Below, piece after piece: positions 25,012 through 33,459 of a stretch of DNA of 64,000 nt. The stretch covers positions 62,001-126,000 of the forward strand of contig NZ_BMVB01000004.1 in assembly GCF_014650495.1 (NCBI RefSeq), given 5' to 3'. The notes beneath the pieces were generated by a model that saw only the letters and a program-made list of their open reading frames with translations, had not been told where the DNA came from and did no database searches. Source of the stretch: Streptomyces cinnamoneus (GTDB taxonomy: Bacteria; Actinomycetota; Actinomycetes; Streptomycetales; Streptomycetaceae). Made by a program: the position numbers and the translations under genes. Positions within the stretch are counted from its first letter, which is position 1. Every line of letters begins with the position of its first letter.

Positions 25012-25249
25012 CCCCGGGCCCGGACGTGCCGCGTCCTCGGGCTCCGGACCAGCTCGGCCGGGGCGGACACCGTCCGCGCTCCCGTCGGCCGGGGGCCGAG
25101 GGCCCCGAGGGCGTCAGCCCCGGGAAACGCGCCCCGGACGTGCTGCGGCCCGGACCGACCGGACGCCCCGCCAAGCCAAGCGGACACCGTCCGCCCCGGC
25201 GGCCGTCGGCCGAGGACCGGCGGCCCCCCAACGTCAGCCCCGGGAAACG
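25012..25249. repeat. Two tandem copies of a ~117-bp unit that ends in the Nudix gene 3' end
   Basis: GCGGACACCGTCCGC occurs at 25063-25077 and 25180-25194. CGTCAGCCCCGGGAAACG occurs at 25112-25129 and 25232-25249. The second copy of the latter contains the stop codon and last codons of the Nudix gene. Units also share CGGACGTGC-like starts. GCGGAC-ACC-GTCCGC is itself a perfect 6-bp hairpin. Confidence 0.75.
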
Positions 25250-25758
25250 TCGCGCAGTCGGACGAACGCCTCCAGGCCGTCCGGGACCCAGTCCCATTCC
25301 GGGAGCCGGGCCTCCAGTTCCTCCTCGGAGAGGAACGCCCACCACGCGACCTCCTCCGCCTGCGGCCTGACCGGCAGGTCGCACCGCACCTCGTAGACCG
25401 CCGACCACCACCGGCCCCCCGGCCCCTCGTACAGGAAGCGGAACAGCGGCGTCGGGGCCGGTAGCCCGGTCACGCCCAGTTCTTCCTCCGCCTCGCGCAG
25501 CGCCGCCTCGTCGTAGGACTCGCCCGCCCCGACGACGCCGCCCACGAACATGTCGTACCGCGAGGGAAAGACGATCTTGCGGTCCGTGCGCCGGTGCACG
25601 AAGGTCCGGCCCCGGGCGTCCCGCGCCCGGACGAACACACAGCGGTGCACGAGCCCTCCGGCATACACCTCCCTGCGCGGAGCCTGCCCCACCACACGGT
25701 CGTGCTCGTCGACGACGTCCAGCACCTCGTCCGCCCCGAGCGGCTGCTGATCAGTCAT
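25234..25758 (-). CDS. Nudix hydrolase
   Basis: 174 aa from ATG 25758 (ATG 25767 is an alternative). The Nudix box fits G-x5-E-x7-REUxEExGU exactly: GVVGAGE, then REAEEELGV. The N-terminal part (VLDVVDEHDRVVGQAPRREVYAGG, VHRCVFVRARD) resembles the isopentenyl-diphosphate-isomerase-like Nudix subgroup, and the C-terminus has WWAFLSEEELEARL. These enzymes cleave a nucleoside diphosphate linked to another group; the substrate here is unknown. It is divergent from the ferredoxin-like gene with only a 40-60 bp gap. Its 3' end is duplicated in the repeat array beyond the stop. Confidence 0.9.
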   Translation of the reverse strand: MTDQQPLGADEVLDVVDEHDRVVGQAPRREVYAGGLVHRCVFVRARDARGRTFVHRRTDRKIVFPSRYDMFVGGVVGAGESYDEAALREAEEELGVTGLPAPTPLFRFLYEGPGGRWWSAVYEVRCDLPVRPQAEEVAWWAFLSEEELEARLPEWDWVPDGLEAFVRLRDVSRG

Positions 25759-25816
25759 GCGGCCCATCCAACACCAGGCCACCGCCCCCGTGTGGATCAT
25801 GCGTATCATCAGCCGG

Positions 25817-26233
25817 ATGACGTCCAAGAGCCTGCCCAACAGCCGCCGCGGCACCGCCCCTTCCGCCGCGCCCTGCCGCGTCACCGTGTGCCGCGGCTGC
25901 TGCTGCGGCGACCCGGCCAAGGTGCCGGGGGTGGACCACGCGGGACAGATCCCCCGGCTGCGGGAGGCCCTCGGGGGCGCCGCCGTCGTACGGGCGTCGG
26001 AGTGCCTGGACGTCTGCGACCAGGCCAACGTGATCGTCGTGCAGCCGTCGGCGGCGGGCCGGGCGGCCGGGGGCCGGCCCGTCTGGCTCGGCCTGGTCAA
26101 CGACGACGACGCACTGGCGGACATCGCCGCGTGGGTCCGGGCCGGCGGCCCCGGCCTCGCGGAGCCGCCCGGCGTCCTGGACCTCTACGCCTTCACCGTC
26201 TCGCGGCGGGTGGGGAAGGCGCTGGACGCCTGA
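25817..26233 (+). CDS. (2Fe-2S) ferredoxin domain protein, thioredoxin-like fold
   Basis: 138 aa from ATG 25817 (an in-frame ATG at 25799 is also possible; neither has a strong ribosome site). Cysteines CRGCCCG (about 28-34) and CLDVC (about 63-67) match the thioredoxin-like [2Fe-2S] ferredoxin pattern with VIVVQPSA next to it, as in NuoE-like and cobalamin-cluster ferredoxins. It may carry electrons or act as a sensor; the partner is unknown. It is convergent with the amine oxidase gene, ending 40 bp before it. Confidence 0.8.
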   Translation: MTSKSLPNSRRGTAPSAAPCRVTVCRGCCCGDPAKVPGVDHAGQIPRLREALGGAAVVRASECLDVCDQANVIVVQPSAAGRAAGGRPVWLGLVNDDDALADIAAWVRAGGPGLAEPPGVLDLYAFTVSRRVGKALDA

Positions 26234-26273
26234 GGCGTCCTCCCCGCCCTCCCCGTTCTCCCGGCCACCGCCC

Positions 26274-28265
26274 TCACACCGCGCCGTGGCCGCCGCCCGC
26301 CTCCCGCGGCAGGTCCAGGGTCGGGTTGCGGTCGAAGAACCCGGTCGGCTTGAGAGTGAAGCCGGTGGGCTCCACGGGCATCACCGGCCACTCCTCCAGG
26401 CGCGGCAGATGCGTGGGCCCGAAGGTGTGCCAGACGGTCAGCTCGGTGTTCTCCAGCGACTCGCCCCCCGCCGTCCACTGCGGCAGCCCCGCCCCGCCGG
26501 GATGCTGGTTGGGGTGGTCGCCCGCCGGGTAACGCCGCTCGGCCCGGTGCCGGGTGACCCACAGGTGCCTGGTGCCGTACGCCATGCGCTCGGCCACCGG
26601 CGAGCCGGGCTGCGCCAGCACCACCGGCCCCGGCTGGGGGACCAGCGTGTACGCGACGGGCCGGCCCATGCGGTTGTGCGAGCCGGGGTTGGTGATCCGC
26701 CAGCGCCGGCCCGCCAGGGGATCGGCCAGCCGCCCGCCGTCCGCGCTGTCGGCGACGACGGTCGTCCGCGTGGTGAAGGCGTTGCCGCCCGGATTGTCCG
26801 GCCCGGCCGGCACGGGGACGACGTCCACCTCCTCGACGGTGTTGGCGAGCCCGTCGACGGCCACGTCGAGCCGTACGCAGAACAGGTGCTGGTGGTACGG
26901 CGCGAGGAGCCCCGGCGCGACCTCCGTGCCGTGCGGGGAACCGGCGCCCGGCTCCACGGCCGAGGTCTGCACGATGCCGGTGGACTTGGCCTCGAAGGCC
27001 ATGGCGCCGTCCTGGTGGAAGTACCAGTAGAAGCCGTAGTCGTAGTTCCCGACCGTGGCGATGTAGGAGACGACCAGGCGGCGGGCCCGCCGGCTCTCGG
27101 CCGCATTGCCGTTGAAGATGTCGGTGTGCTTCCAGAGCAGGCCGTAGTCCTCCTCGTGGATGCAGATGGCGTTGGGCAGCGTCTGCGGGTCGCCGTGGTC
27201 GTCGGCGACGACGGCGTCGAGGTAGCGGATCTCGCCGAGGCAGTCGCAGCCGAGCCGGAGGGCGTTGGCGTTGCGGCCCAGGGAGTACTCGCCGGCGTCG
27301 AGGAACGCCACCCAGTTGCGGGACTCCTCGGCCTCGCCGTAGGCCACCGCCATCTCGGCCAGGGAGGCGCGGTGCAGCACGGGCCGGTCCCGTCCGCCGT
27401 CCCGGTAGGCGATGCGGTGCAGCACCAGGCCCTCGCGCGCATTGAAATCGACGCGGAAGCTCCAGTTCTGCCAGCGGAGCAGGGGCCCGTCCAGCCGGAA
27501 GGACGGCCCCTCGGGCTGGGTGATCTCCAGCGGCCGCAGGTCCGTGCGCGGCGGCCCGTTGAACTCCGCCTCGTACCGCCCGCACTCCGCGGGCACGGGC
27601 ACCGCGCCGGTGTCGGTGATGCGCACCACGCGCCCCTCGATGACGTCGACGTCGGCCACCAGCCCGCCCACCGGGTGCGCCCAGGCGTTGTCGGTGGCGT
27701 CGCAGCGCAGCCACGTCAGGCAGCGCAGCAGCCGGCGGCCCGGCCGCTCGACGACGGTGCTGCCCGCCGCCAGCGGCGCGCAGATCGCCAGGTCCGTGTC
27801 CTCGATCCCGCGCTCGGCCATGGCCTTGCGCCAGCCCGGGTCGGCCTTCACGATCGCCTCGACGACCGGGTACTCCTCGAACATCACCTGCGGCTGTCCC
27901 TCGGCGGCCACGTCCAGCTCCCGCCAGGAGAGCAGCAGGCCGCCGGTGACGTCGACGAGCGCCTCGGCGGCGGCGCCGGTCGCGGTGTCGAGGAGGGTGA
28001 TCCGCAGCCGGCGCACGAACGGTTCGCCCGGCCGGTGGGCGGCGGCCGCGTGCCGGTCCGGCTCGTCGAGGAGCACCAGCGGGAAGCGGGTGGTGGCGGT
28101 GAGCCTGCCCGCCTCGTCCAGCACGCGCCGGGCGGCGGCGATCTCGGCGGCGCTCAGCGGGTCGAGCGGGTGCGCCGGTGCGGCCGCCGGCGCCGGGGAA
28201 GCAGGGGCGTCGGGGGAGGCAGGGGCGTCAGGGGAGTTGGGGGAGGGCGGGTGACAGCACGTCAT
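26274..28265 (-). CDS. Copper-containing primary-amine oxidase
   Basis: 663 aa from ATG 28265, with AAGGAAAGG upstream; a far longer open frame upstream is only the shadow of the permease. The topaquinone precursor Tyr lies in VGNYDYGFYW, matching the N-Y-D/E consensus. HQHLFCVRLD and the late THLPRLEEWPVMP supply copper-ligand histidines, and YLDAVVADDHGDP carries the catalytic-base Asp region. It oxidises primary amines to aldehydes with H2O2 and NH3. The N-terminus is a short Pro/Ala/Ser-rich tail without a clear signal peptide. ATGA overlap with the permease stop shows coupling: import and oxidation of an amine. Confidence 0.93.
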   Translation of the reverse strand: MTCCHPPSPNSPDAPASPDAPASPAPAAAPAHPLDPLSAAEIAAARRVLDEAGRLTATTRFPLVLLDEPDRHAAAAHRPGEPFVRRLRITLLDTATGAAAEALVDVTGGLLLSWRELDVAAEGQPQVMFEEYPVVEAIVKADPGWRKAMAERGIEDTDLAICAPLAAGSTVVERPGRRLLRCLTWLRCDATDNAWAHPVGGLVADVDVIEGRVVRITDTGAVPVPAECGRYEAEFNGPPRTDLRPLEITQPEGPSFRLDGPLLRWQNWSFRVDFNAREGLVLHRIAYRDGGRDRPVLHRASLAEMAVAYGEAEESRNWVAFLDAGEYSLGRNANALRLGCDCLGEIRYLDAVVADDHGDPQTLPNAICIHEEDYGLLWKHTDIFNGNAAESRRARRLVVSYIATVGNYDYGFYWYFHQDGAMAFEAKSTGIVQTSAVEPGAGSPHGTEVAPGLLAPYHQHLFCVRLDVAVDGLANTVEEVDVVPVPAGPDNPGGNAFTTRTTVVADSADGGRLADPLAGRRWRITNPGSHNRMGRPVAYTLVPQPGPVVLAQPGSPVAERMAYGTRHLWVTRHRAERRYPAGDHPNQHPGGAGLPQWTAGGESLENTELTVWHTFGPTHLPRLEEWPVMPVEPTGFTLKPTGFFDRNPTLDLPREAGGGHGAV

Positions 28266-29842
28266 GAGGAAACCTTTCCTTGGGTCGTGGGGCCGTGGGG
28301 GCGGGCGGGGCCACCGGCCGTGCCGGCCGCCGCCTGGGCGGCCTCCTCCAGCCGGAACGCCTCGTTCCCGAGCCCGATGCGGGCGTGCACCTCGGGCCGT
28401 ACGGCCTTGAGCGCCAGCCCGTAGCCGAGGCCCAGCACGACGGCCGCGCCGACGATGCCGGGCAGGATCCAGCGGAGCGCCGAGCCGGGGTCGGCGCCGA
28501 GCAGGACGTCGAAGTCCTTGACCGCGTAGCCGACGATGACCAGCAGGATCAGCCCGGCCGCCCCGGCGGCCACCAGGCGCGGGGCCTGCGCGCGGGCGGC
28601 ACCGCGCCGGACGAAGAAGACGATGACGGCGGCGCTGGCGGTGGCCATGAGGAGGATCACGCCGAGCGCGCCCACGTTGCCCATCCAGGTGAACAGCCGC
28701 TGCACGGGCGCCGTCGGGTCGCCGTGCGGACCGTCGTCGGTGACCGCGAAGACGGCGACGGCCAGCAGGGAGACCGCGCTCTGCAGCAGCGAGCCGTAGG
28801 CGGGCGCGCCGCTGGCCCGGGAGGTCCGGCCGAGGGCGGCGGGCAGCAGGCCCTCGCGGCCCATGGCGAAGGCGTAGCGGGCGACGACGTTGTGGAAGCT
28901 GAGCATCGCGGCGAACATGCCGGTCACGTAGAAGAGGTGCATGACATCGGTGAACGCGGCGCCGAACCGGTCCTCGGAGAGGGCGAAGAGCAGGTTCGGG
29001 CCCTCGTCCCCCGCCAGCCCGGTGATCCGTGAGGGCCCGGCGGCCACGCTCAGCGCCCAGGAGGCGAGGGCGAAGAACAGGGCGACGAAGCCGACGGCGA
29101 GGAACGTGACGCGGGCGACCGCCACCTGGGGGCGGCTGGTCTCCTCGGCGTAGACGGCGGCCTGTTCGAAGCCGACGAAGGAGGCGATGGTGAACGACAG
29201 CGCGGTGCCCAGGCCGGCGCCGGTGAGGGTCTGGGGGTCGAAGGAGTGCAGCGAGACCCCGTCCGGGCCGGGGCTGCCGACGGCGGCGACGTCGAAGGCG
29301 ACGACCATGGCGCACTCGACGAGCAGCAGGACCCCCAGCACCTTGGCGTTGAGGTCTATCTTGAGCCAGCCGAGCGCCCCGACGACCGCCACGGCGGCGA
29401 GCGCGGGCACCCACCAGCCGAGGCGCACGCCGAGGTGCTCGTCGAGGAGCCCGGAGAGCTCGAAGCCGAAGATGCCGTAGATCGCGAACTGCATGGCGCT
29501 GTAGGCGACGAGGGCGACGACGGAGGCGGCGGCGCCCGCCGTGCCGCCGAGGCCGCGGGCGATGTAGGCGTAGAAGGCCCCGGCGTTGTGGACGTGCCGG
29601 CTCATCTCGGCGTAGCCGAGGCTGAAGAGGGTGAGCACGGCGCCGAGGATGACGAAGAGCAGGGGCTGGCCGACGATGCCCATGGTCCCGTAGGTGGTGG
29701 GCATCACCCCGGCCGTGACCATGAGCGGGGCGCTGGCGGCGACGACGGACAGCAGCAGTCCTGCCACTCCTATGCGGTCGGCGCGCAGGCGTCTTCCCTG
29801 GCCCTTGAACGTGCTGATCTCGCTCGTGGTGCCCGTCGGCAT
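28262..29842 (-). CDS. APC-superfamily amino acid/amine permease
   Basis: 526 aa from ATG 29842 with GGAAGGA upstream. About 12-14 membrane helices are seen. The N-terminal APC block is IGVAGLLLSVVAASAPLMVTAGVMP, then AGAFYAYIARGLGG, and SFTIASFVGFEQAAVYAEETSRP in the middle. It should be a secondary importer of an amino acid or amine. The coupled amine oxidase (4-nt overlap) suggests the cargo is a biogenic amine such as tyramine, phenethylamine or putrescine. It is the second gene of a three-gene unit. Confidence 0.92.
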   Translation of the reverse strand: MPTGTTSEISTFKGQGRRLRADRIGVAGLLLSVVAASAPLMVTAGVMPTTYGTMGIVGQPLLFVILGAVLTLFSLGYAEMSRHVHNAGAFYAYIARGLGGTAGAAASVVALVAYSAMQFAIYGIFGFELSGLLDEHLGVRLGWWVPALAAVAVVGALGWLKIDLNAKVLGVLLLVECAMVVAFDVAAVGSPGPDGVSLHSFDPQTLTGAGLGTALSFTIASFVGFEQAAVYAEETSRPQVAVARVTFLAVGFVALFFALASWALSVAAGPSRITGLAGDEGPNLLFALSEDRFGAAFTDVMHLFYVTGMFAAMLSFHNVVARYAFAMGREGLLPAALGRTSRASGAPAYGSLLQSAVSLLAVAVFAVTDDGPHGDPTAPVQRLFTWMGNVGALGVILLMATASAAVIVFFVRRGAARAQAPRLVAAGAAGLILLVIVGYAVKDFDVLLGADPGSALRWILPGIVGAAVVLGLGYGLALKAVRPEVHARIGLGNEAFRLEEAAQAAAGTAGGPARPHGPTTQGKVSS

Positions 29843-29937
29843 GGCGGGGCCGTCCTTCCCGTGGGGGTGAGCGGGCGGGTGGTCGGTGCGGTGGTGCGGG
29901 GCGGTGCGGGACGCCCCGGGGGAGCGTCGGCGGTGGT

Positions 29938-30930
29938 TCAGGAGGTGCCGAGCGCGGCACGCCGTGCGGCCCGGAACGCCTTCCTGGGGTCCCGGTACGG
30001 ATAGGACCAGGGGGCGTGCGTGGCGTGCGGCCCGATGCGGGTCAGCAGGGCGGCCGCCTCGGCCAGCCGGCCCTCGTGCAACTTGGCGTGGGCCAGGTAG
30101 TTGAGGTCGACCTTGCGCCGGGGATGGGCGGCGCCGGCCGCATCCGCCGCCTCGGCCGCGTCCGCCGTGTCCTCGTCGACGTCCCATTCGAGCCACCAGT
30201 CGAACGCGGCCTTCATCACCTGGCGGGCCCGGCGGGTGGACCAGTGCCCCGAGCGGGCGGGGTCGGCCGGTTCGAGCCCCGCGCGGGCGAGGACGCGGTA
30301 CCGCTCGGCGTGCGCGACGACGGGGAGCACGGCCAGCGGGGAGTCGGCGGGGGCCTGCTCGGCCGCCCAGGAGGCGAAGTCGTAGACCTCGTGCAACGGG
30401 TCGTCGCGGTCGCCCTCCTGGTGCTCGGCCAGGCAGGCGGCCATCAGGTGGTGGGCGTGGTGGTGGTCCCGGTGCCGGGCGCGCACCTGGTCGAAGGCGC
30501 GGACGCGCTCGTCGGCGGTGCCGGTGCGGTGGGCGAGCATGAGGATGCCGAGCCAGGGGGTGGGGTCGCGGGGGGCGAGCCGCGCGGCGGTCAGGCACAG
30601 CCCACGGGCGGTGTCCGGGGCGTCCTTGCCGCTCACGGCGCGGAAGACGGTGGCGCAGGCCAGCAGCGCGGCGGCGTCGGGGCTGCCGGGCTCGGCGAGC
30701 TGCCACTCACGGGCCCAGGTGGCGCTGGTGGGGCCCTCGGAGAGGACGACGAGGCGGTGGCCTCGGCGGTCCCAGTCGTCGCCGGTACGGGCGAGGAGGA
30801 GCCGGGCGTCCGCCCAGCGGCCCCGGGCGAGCGCGTCGCGGACGGTGGCGAGTTCGGTGTCGTCCAGGGCGGGGTCGAAGGCCGGCCCGTCCTTGTTCCG
30901 GGGGCGGCCCAAGGGGGGCGGGGGCGTCAT
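29938..30930 (-). CDS. Hypothetical helical (TPR-like) protein in the amine oxidase operon
   Basis: 330 aa from ATG 30930. The chain is almost all alpha-helix with Ala/Arg/Trp patterns like tetratricopeptide repeats (RDALARGRWADARLLLARTG, LNYLAHAKLHEGRLAEAAAL). No catalytic motif is visible. A low-complexity Ala/Asp stretch (DTADAAEAADAAGAAH) splits the C-terminal third. It is the first gene of the unit with the permease (95-bp gap) and the amine oxidase. I do not recognise its family. A scaffold or regulatory role is conceivable but not shown. Confidence 0.75.
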   Translation of the reverse strand: MTPPPPLGRPRNKDGPAFDPALDDTELATVRDALARGRWADARLLLARTGDDWDRRGHRLVVLSEGPTSATWAREWQLAEPGSPDAAALLACATVFRAVSGKDAPDTARGLCLTAARLAPRDPTPWLGILMLAHRTGTADERVRAFDQVRARHRDHHHAHHLMAACLAEHQEGDRDDPLHEVYDFASWAAEQAPADSPLAVLPVVAHAERYRVLARAGLEPADPARSGHWSTRRARQVMKAAFDWWLEWDVDEDTADAAEAADAAGAAHPRRKVDLNYLAHAKLHEGRLAEAAALLTRIGPHATHAPWSYPYRDPRKAFRAARRAALGTS

Positions 30931-31297
30931 CTGCGGGCTTCCTCCACGGCGATACGTCCCCTCCGGACGCCGACGGGGGCGTCCGTGCGCGTGTGTGCTC
31001 GATCACGCACAGCAAACCGGTAGTCACGGCTCCGAGTCAAGGGCGATCTTGCCGTTGTTGCCATGCCAAATGACGCTACGTCAGCTCCAGTTGTCCGGCG
31101 GACGCGGGGTGGCTCCCCGGGTGGACGTGGGTACGCATGCGCTACGAACAAGAGTTCGCCATTCTCCCGGGGTCGTCAACGGCCCGCGGGGATGAACAGG
31201 CCGGAATGGGGTACTCGGCCGCCATGCCGCCCCGGGCGGCGGCTATCGTCTTGGGTCAAGTCTCCGGTGACCGTTCGGTCTTGAGGTGCGCGACGTG
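30931..31297. promoter_or_regulatory. 367-bp divergent promoter region with two dyads
   Basis: The gap separates the amine oxidase operon from the DMT transporter. It holds TGTGC-N8-GCACA at 30994-31011 and TGACG-CTA-CGTCA at 31071-31083, either of which could be an operator. The sequence around 31010-31090 is AT-richer than its flanks. No gene is seen, and no local regulator gene is present to bind these sites. Confidence 0.4.
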
Positions 31298-32179
31298 ATG
31301 GTCTTCGCCTTCGCCGTGAGTGCGGCGTGCTGCCTGGGTGTGGGGTTCGTCCTCCAGCAGAACGCCGCGCAGCGGGCCCCCATGAGCGACTTCCTCTCGC
31401 TCCGGCTGCTGCTGGACCTCGCCCGCATGCCGCGCTGGCTCGCCGGCATCGCCTTCATGGTCTGCGGCATGGTGCTGGGCGCCCTCGCGCTCGGCCGGGG
31501 CGAGATCTCGCTCGTCGAACCGCTGATGGCCACCAACCTGCTCTTCGCGATGGCCCTCTCCCGCTGGCAGACCAAGCAGCCGCTCGGCCCCCCCGGCTGG
31601 GGCGGCCTGTGGCTGCTCGCCGGCGGGGTCGCCGCCTTCATCGTCGCCGGCCGCCCGCACGGCGGCCGCACCGTCACCGACCCCCTCAGACACTGGCTGG
31701 TCGTCGGCATCATGGTCGGCGCGGCGCTGCTGCTCACCGCCGTCGCCAGGCGCGTCCGCATGAGCACGGAGGCCGCGCTGCTGGCCGTGGCCGCCGGACT
31801 GCTCTACGGAGTGCAGGACGCCCTCACCCGGGTCAGCGGCGGCCGGCTGAAGGAGGGCTGGACCGCCCTGGTCACCAGCTGGCAGCCGTACGCGGTGGTG
31901 GTGCTCGGGGTGACGGCGCTGGTCCTGGTGCAGAGCGCCTTCGAGACGGCCCCGCTGCGGATGTCCCTGCCCGCCCTGACCGCCGCCCAGCCGCTGGCGG
32001 GCATCGCCTGCGGCGTCGGCTTCATGGGCGACCAGCTGCGCACCACCCCGGGCGCCCTGGCCGCCCAGGCGGCCGGCCTCGCGGCCATCGTCGTCGGGAT
32101 CGTCCTCATCGGCCGCCACCCGGCCATGCCCTCGGGCATGGCCACGTCGGGCCACGTACGCGACCTGCAGCCGCACTGA
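31298..32179 (+). CDS. DMT-superfamily-like integral membrane protein
   Basis: 293 aa from ATG 31298, chosen because GAGG lies about 11 nt upstream; GTG at 31295 and 31286 are alternatives. Nine to ten helices are predicted, with EamA-like repeats: GRGEISLVEPLMATNLLFAMALSR in the first half and PLRMSLPALTAAQPLAGIACGV in the second. DMT proteins export or import small metabolites. Substrate unknown. The C-terminus is short and cytoplasmic. The carbonic anhydrase gene follows after about 160 bp on the same strand. Confidence 0.82.
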   Translation: MVFAFAVSAACCLGVGFVLQQNAAQRAPMSDFLSLRLLLDLARMPRWLAGIAFMVCGMVLGALALGRGEISLVEPLMATNLLFAMALSRWQTKQPLGPPGWGGLWLLAGGVAAFIVAGRPHGGRTVTDPLRHWLVVGIMVGAALLLTAVARRVRMSTEAALLAVAAGLLYGVQDALTRVSGGRLKEGWTALVTSWQPYAVVVLGVTALVLVQSAFETAPLRMSLPALTAAQPLAGIACGVGFMGDQLRTTPGALAAQAAGLAAIVVGIVLIGRHPAMPSGMATSGHVRDLQPH

Positions 32180-32341
32180 GCAACGCGTCCGGCCGGCCAC
32201 CCGGGCGCCGGCCCGTCGTGCTCCATCGGAGGCAAAACGGCCCGTGCCCGCTCGCGCCTGCCGCCGGGTGACCCCGGCCCGTTGAACAATCGCCACGGCC
32301 AGAACAGCCGGACGTGCCCGGCGGCACCGAGGGGAACGACC

Positions 32342-33088
32342 GTGGACCGTACGAGAGCTCCGGGCCGTAGGACCCTGCTCGCCGGCGGGCTGGCGGCCGC
32401 CGCGGCCGCCCTCTCCGGGTGCGCCGCGCCCGGCGCCTCGGCCGGCCGGGCGTCCACCCCGCCCTCGCCGGGGGCGAGACCGACGACGCCCTCCGCGGCG
32501 TTCGCGAGACTGATGGACGGCAACAAGCGCTGGGTGAGCGGGGACCTCCAGCACCCCGACCGGGATCCCACCCGGCGCGAGCTCGTGGCCCAGGAGCAGA
32601 ATCCGTTCGGGGTGGTCCTCTCCTGCATCGACTCCCGCGTGCCGCCCGAGCTGCTCTTCGACACCGGCCTCGGCGACCTGTACGTGATGCGCACGGGCGG
32701 CCAGGCCGTCGGCCCGGTGGTCACGGGATCCGTCGAGTACGGACCCGTGACGGGCGGCACCCCGCTGATCTTCGTCCTCGGGCACCAGCGCTGCGGCGCC
32801 GTCAAGGCGGCGTATACCTCGCTGCGCGAGGACAAGCCGCTGCCCGGGAACCTTCAGGCGATCGTCAGGGCCCTGCGCCCGGCGTACGAGCGGGCGCTCA
32901 AGGAGGGGGGCGCCGACCCGGTCGAGACCATGGCCCGCGCCCAGGTCCGGCTGACCGCCAGCGACCTGCGCGGCAACGCGGACCTCGCCCCGCTCGTGCG
33001 GAAGGGCGCCCTCGCCGTGGTCGGCGGCTACTACTCGCTCGACACCGGCGCGGTGGAGATCCTCACCGATGTGCCCCCCGGGGCGTGA
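32342..33088 (+). CDS. Beta-carbonic anhydrase with lipoprotein (Tat-like) signal
   Basis: 248 aa from GTG 32342 with GAGGGGAA upstream. Zinc-site residues of the beta class are all present: Cys95-Asp97-Arg99 in SCIDSRVPPE, and His148 and Cys151 in GHQRCGA. The N-terminus has twin arginines (GRRTLLAGG), a hydrophobic Ala/Leu core and a lipobox LSGC (Cys27). So the enzyme should be exported folded and tethered to the outer face of the membrane. It interconverts CO2 and bicarbonate; an outside location suggests CO2 trapping or pH control near the wall. A strong terminator follows 20 bp after the stop. Confidence 0.93.
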   Translation: MDRTRAPGRRTLLAGGLAAAAAALSGCAAPGASAGRASTPPSPGARPTTPSAAFARLMDGNKRWVSGDLQHPDRDPTRRELVAQEQNPFGVVLSCIDSRVPPELLFDTGLGDLYVMRTGGQAVGPVVTGSVEYGPVTGGTPLIFVLGHQRCGAVKAAYTSLREDKPLPGNLQAIVRALRPAYERALKEGGADPVETMARAQVRLTASDLRGNADLAPLVRKGALAVVGGYYSLDTGAVEILTDVPPGA

Positions 33089-33106
33089 GGACCCGCCGGA
33101 AAACCA

Positions 33107-33133
33107 AAAAACCCCAGCTGAGCTGGGGTTTTT
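33107..33133. terminator. Rho-independent terminator (bidirectional)
   Basis: A stem AAAAACCCCAG/CTGGGGTTTTT with loop CTGAG. It has A and T tracts on the two sides, so it can work on both strands: after the carbonic anhydrase (+) and after tRNA-Leu (-). Confidence 0.9.
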
Positions 33134-33136
33134 CGT

Positions 33137-33224
33137 TGGTGTCCGAGGGGGGACTTGAACCCCCACGCCCGATAAAGGGCACTAGCACCTCAAGCTAGCG
33201 CGTCTGCCATTCCGCCACCCGGAC
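33137..33224 (-). tRNA. tRNA-Leu (anticodon GAG), CCA encoded
   Basis: The minus strand folds as a class II tRNA: acceptor GTCCGGG/CTCGGAC with one G-U pair, anticodon loop TTGAGGT (anticodon GAG, reading CUC/CUU), and a long variable arm (TGCCCTTTATCGGGC). The T arm is GGGGG-TTCAAGT-CCCCC, followed by discriminator A and a genome-encoded CCA (33139-33137). It is preceded on the minus strand by an AT-rich stretch and ends at the shared terminator. No integrated element is attached to its 3' end. Confidence 0.97.
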
Positions 33225-33459
33225 CAGGTGTTTGTCTTGGCGGGGTGTTCCCCGCGGCGACATGGAAAACAATACCAAACATTCGGCGGTGCTCGATCAC
33301 GCCCCGGCGCCGCGGGCGGCCGTGATCGTTGCGGGCTCGTGTCGGCTGTATTGCGGCCTTGGGCTGGGCGAACGGCAGAGGGAGGATGGCTTCGGACCCC
33401 GCCGGGGGTCGCGCCCACCGTGCGGCGGCCGCCCGGCAGCCGAACCACGAGGAGGCAGC

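Noticed and set aside
24256..25396. Several long open frames across the repeat-rich gap
   Set aside because: They are Pro/Gly/Arg-rich, differ by frame with no shared homology, and exist because stop codons are rare here. The repeats are better explained as copies of flanking gene ends.
26274..29960. A 1228-codon open frame that would fuse extra sequence to the amine oxidase
   Set aside because: The upstream 565 codons are the out-of-frame shadow of the permease gene. The true start at 28265 has a ribosome site and the family's N-terminus.
33137..33224. tRNA-Leu as an attachment site for an integrated element
   Set aside because: No integrase gene or second copy of the tRNA 3' end is seen nearby; the flanking genes are ordinary core genes.
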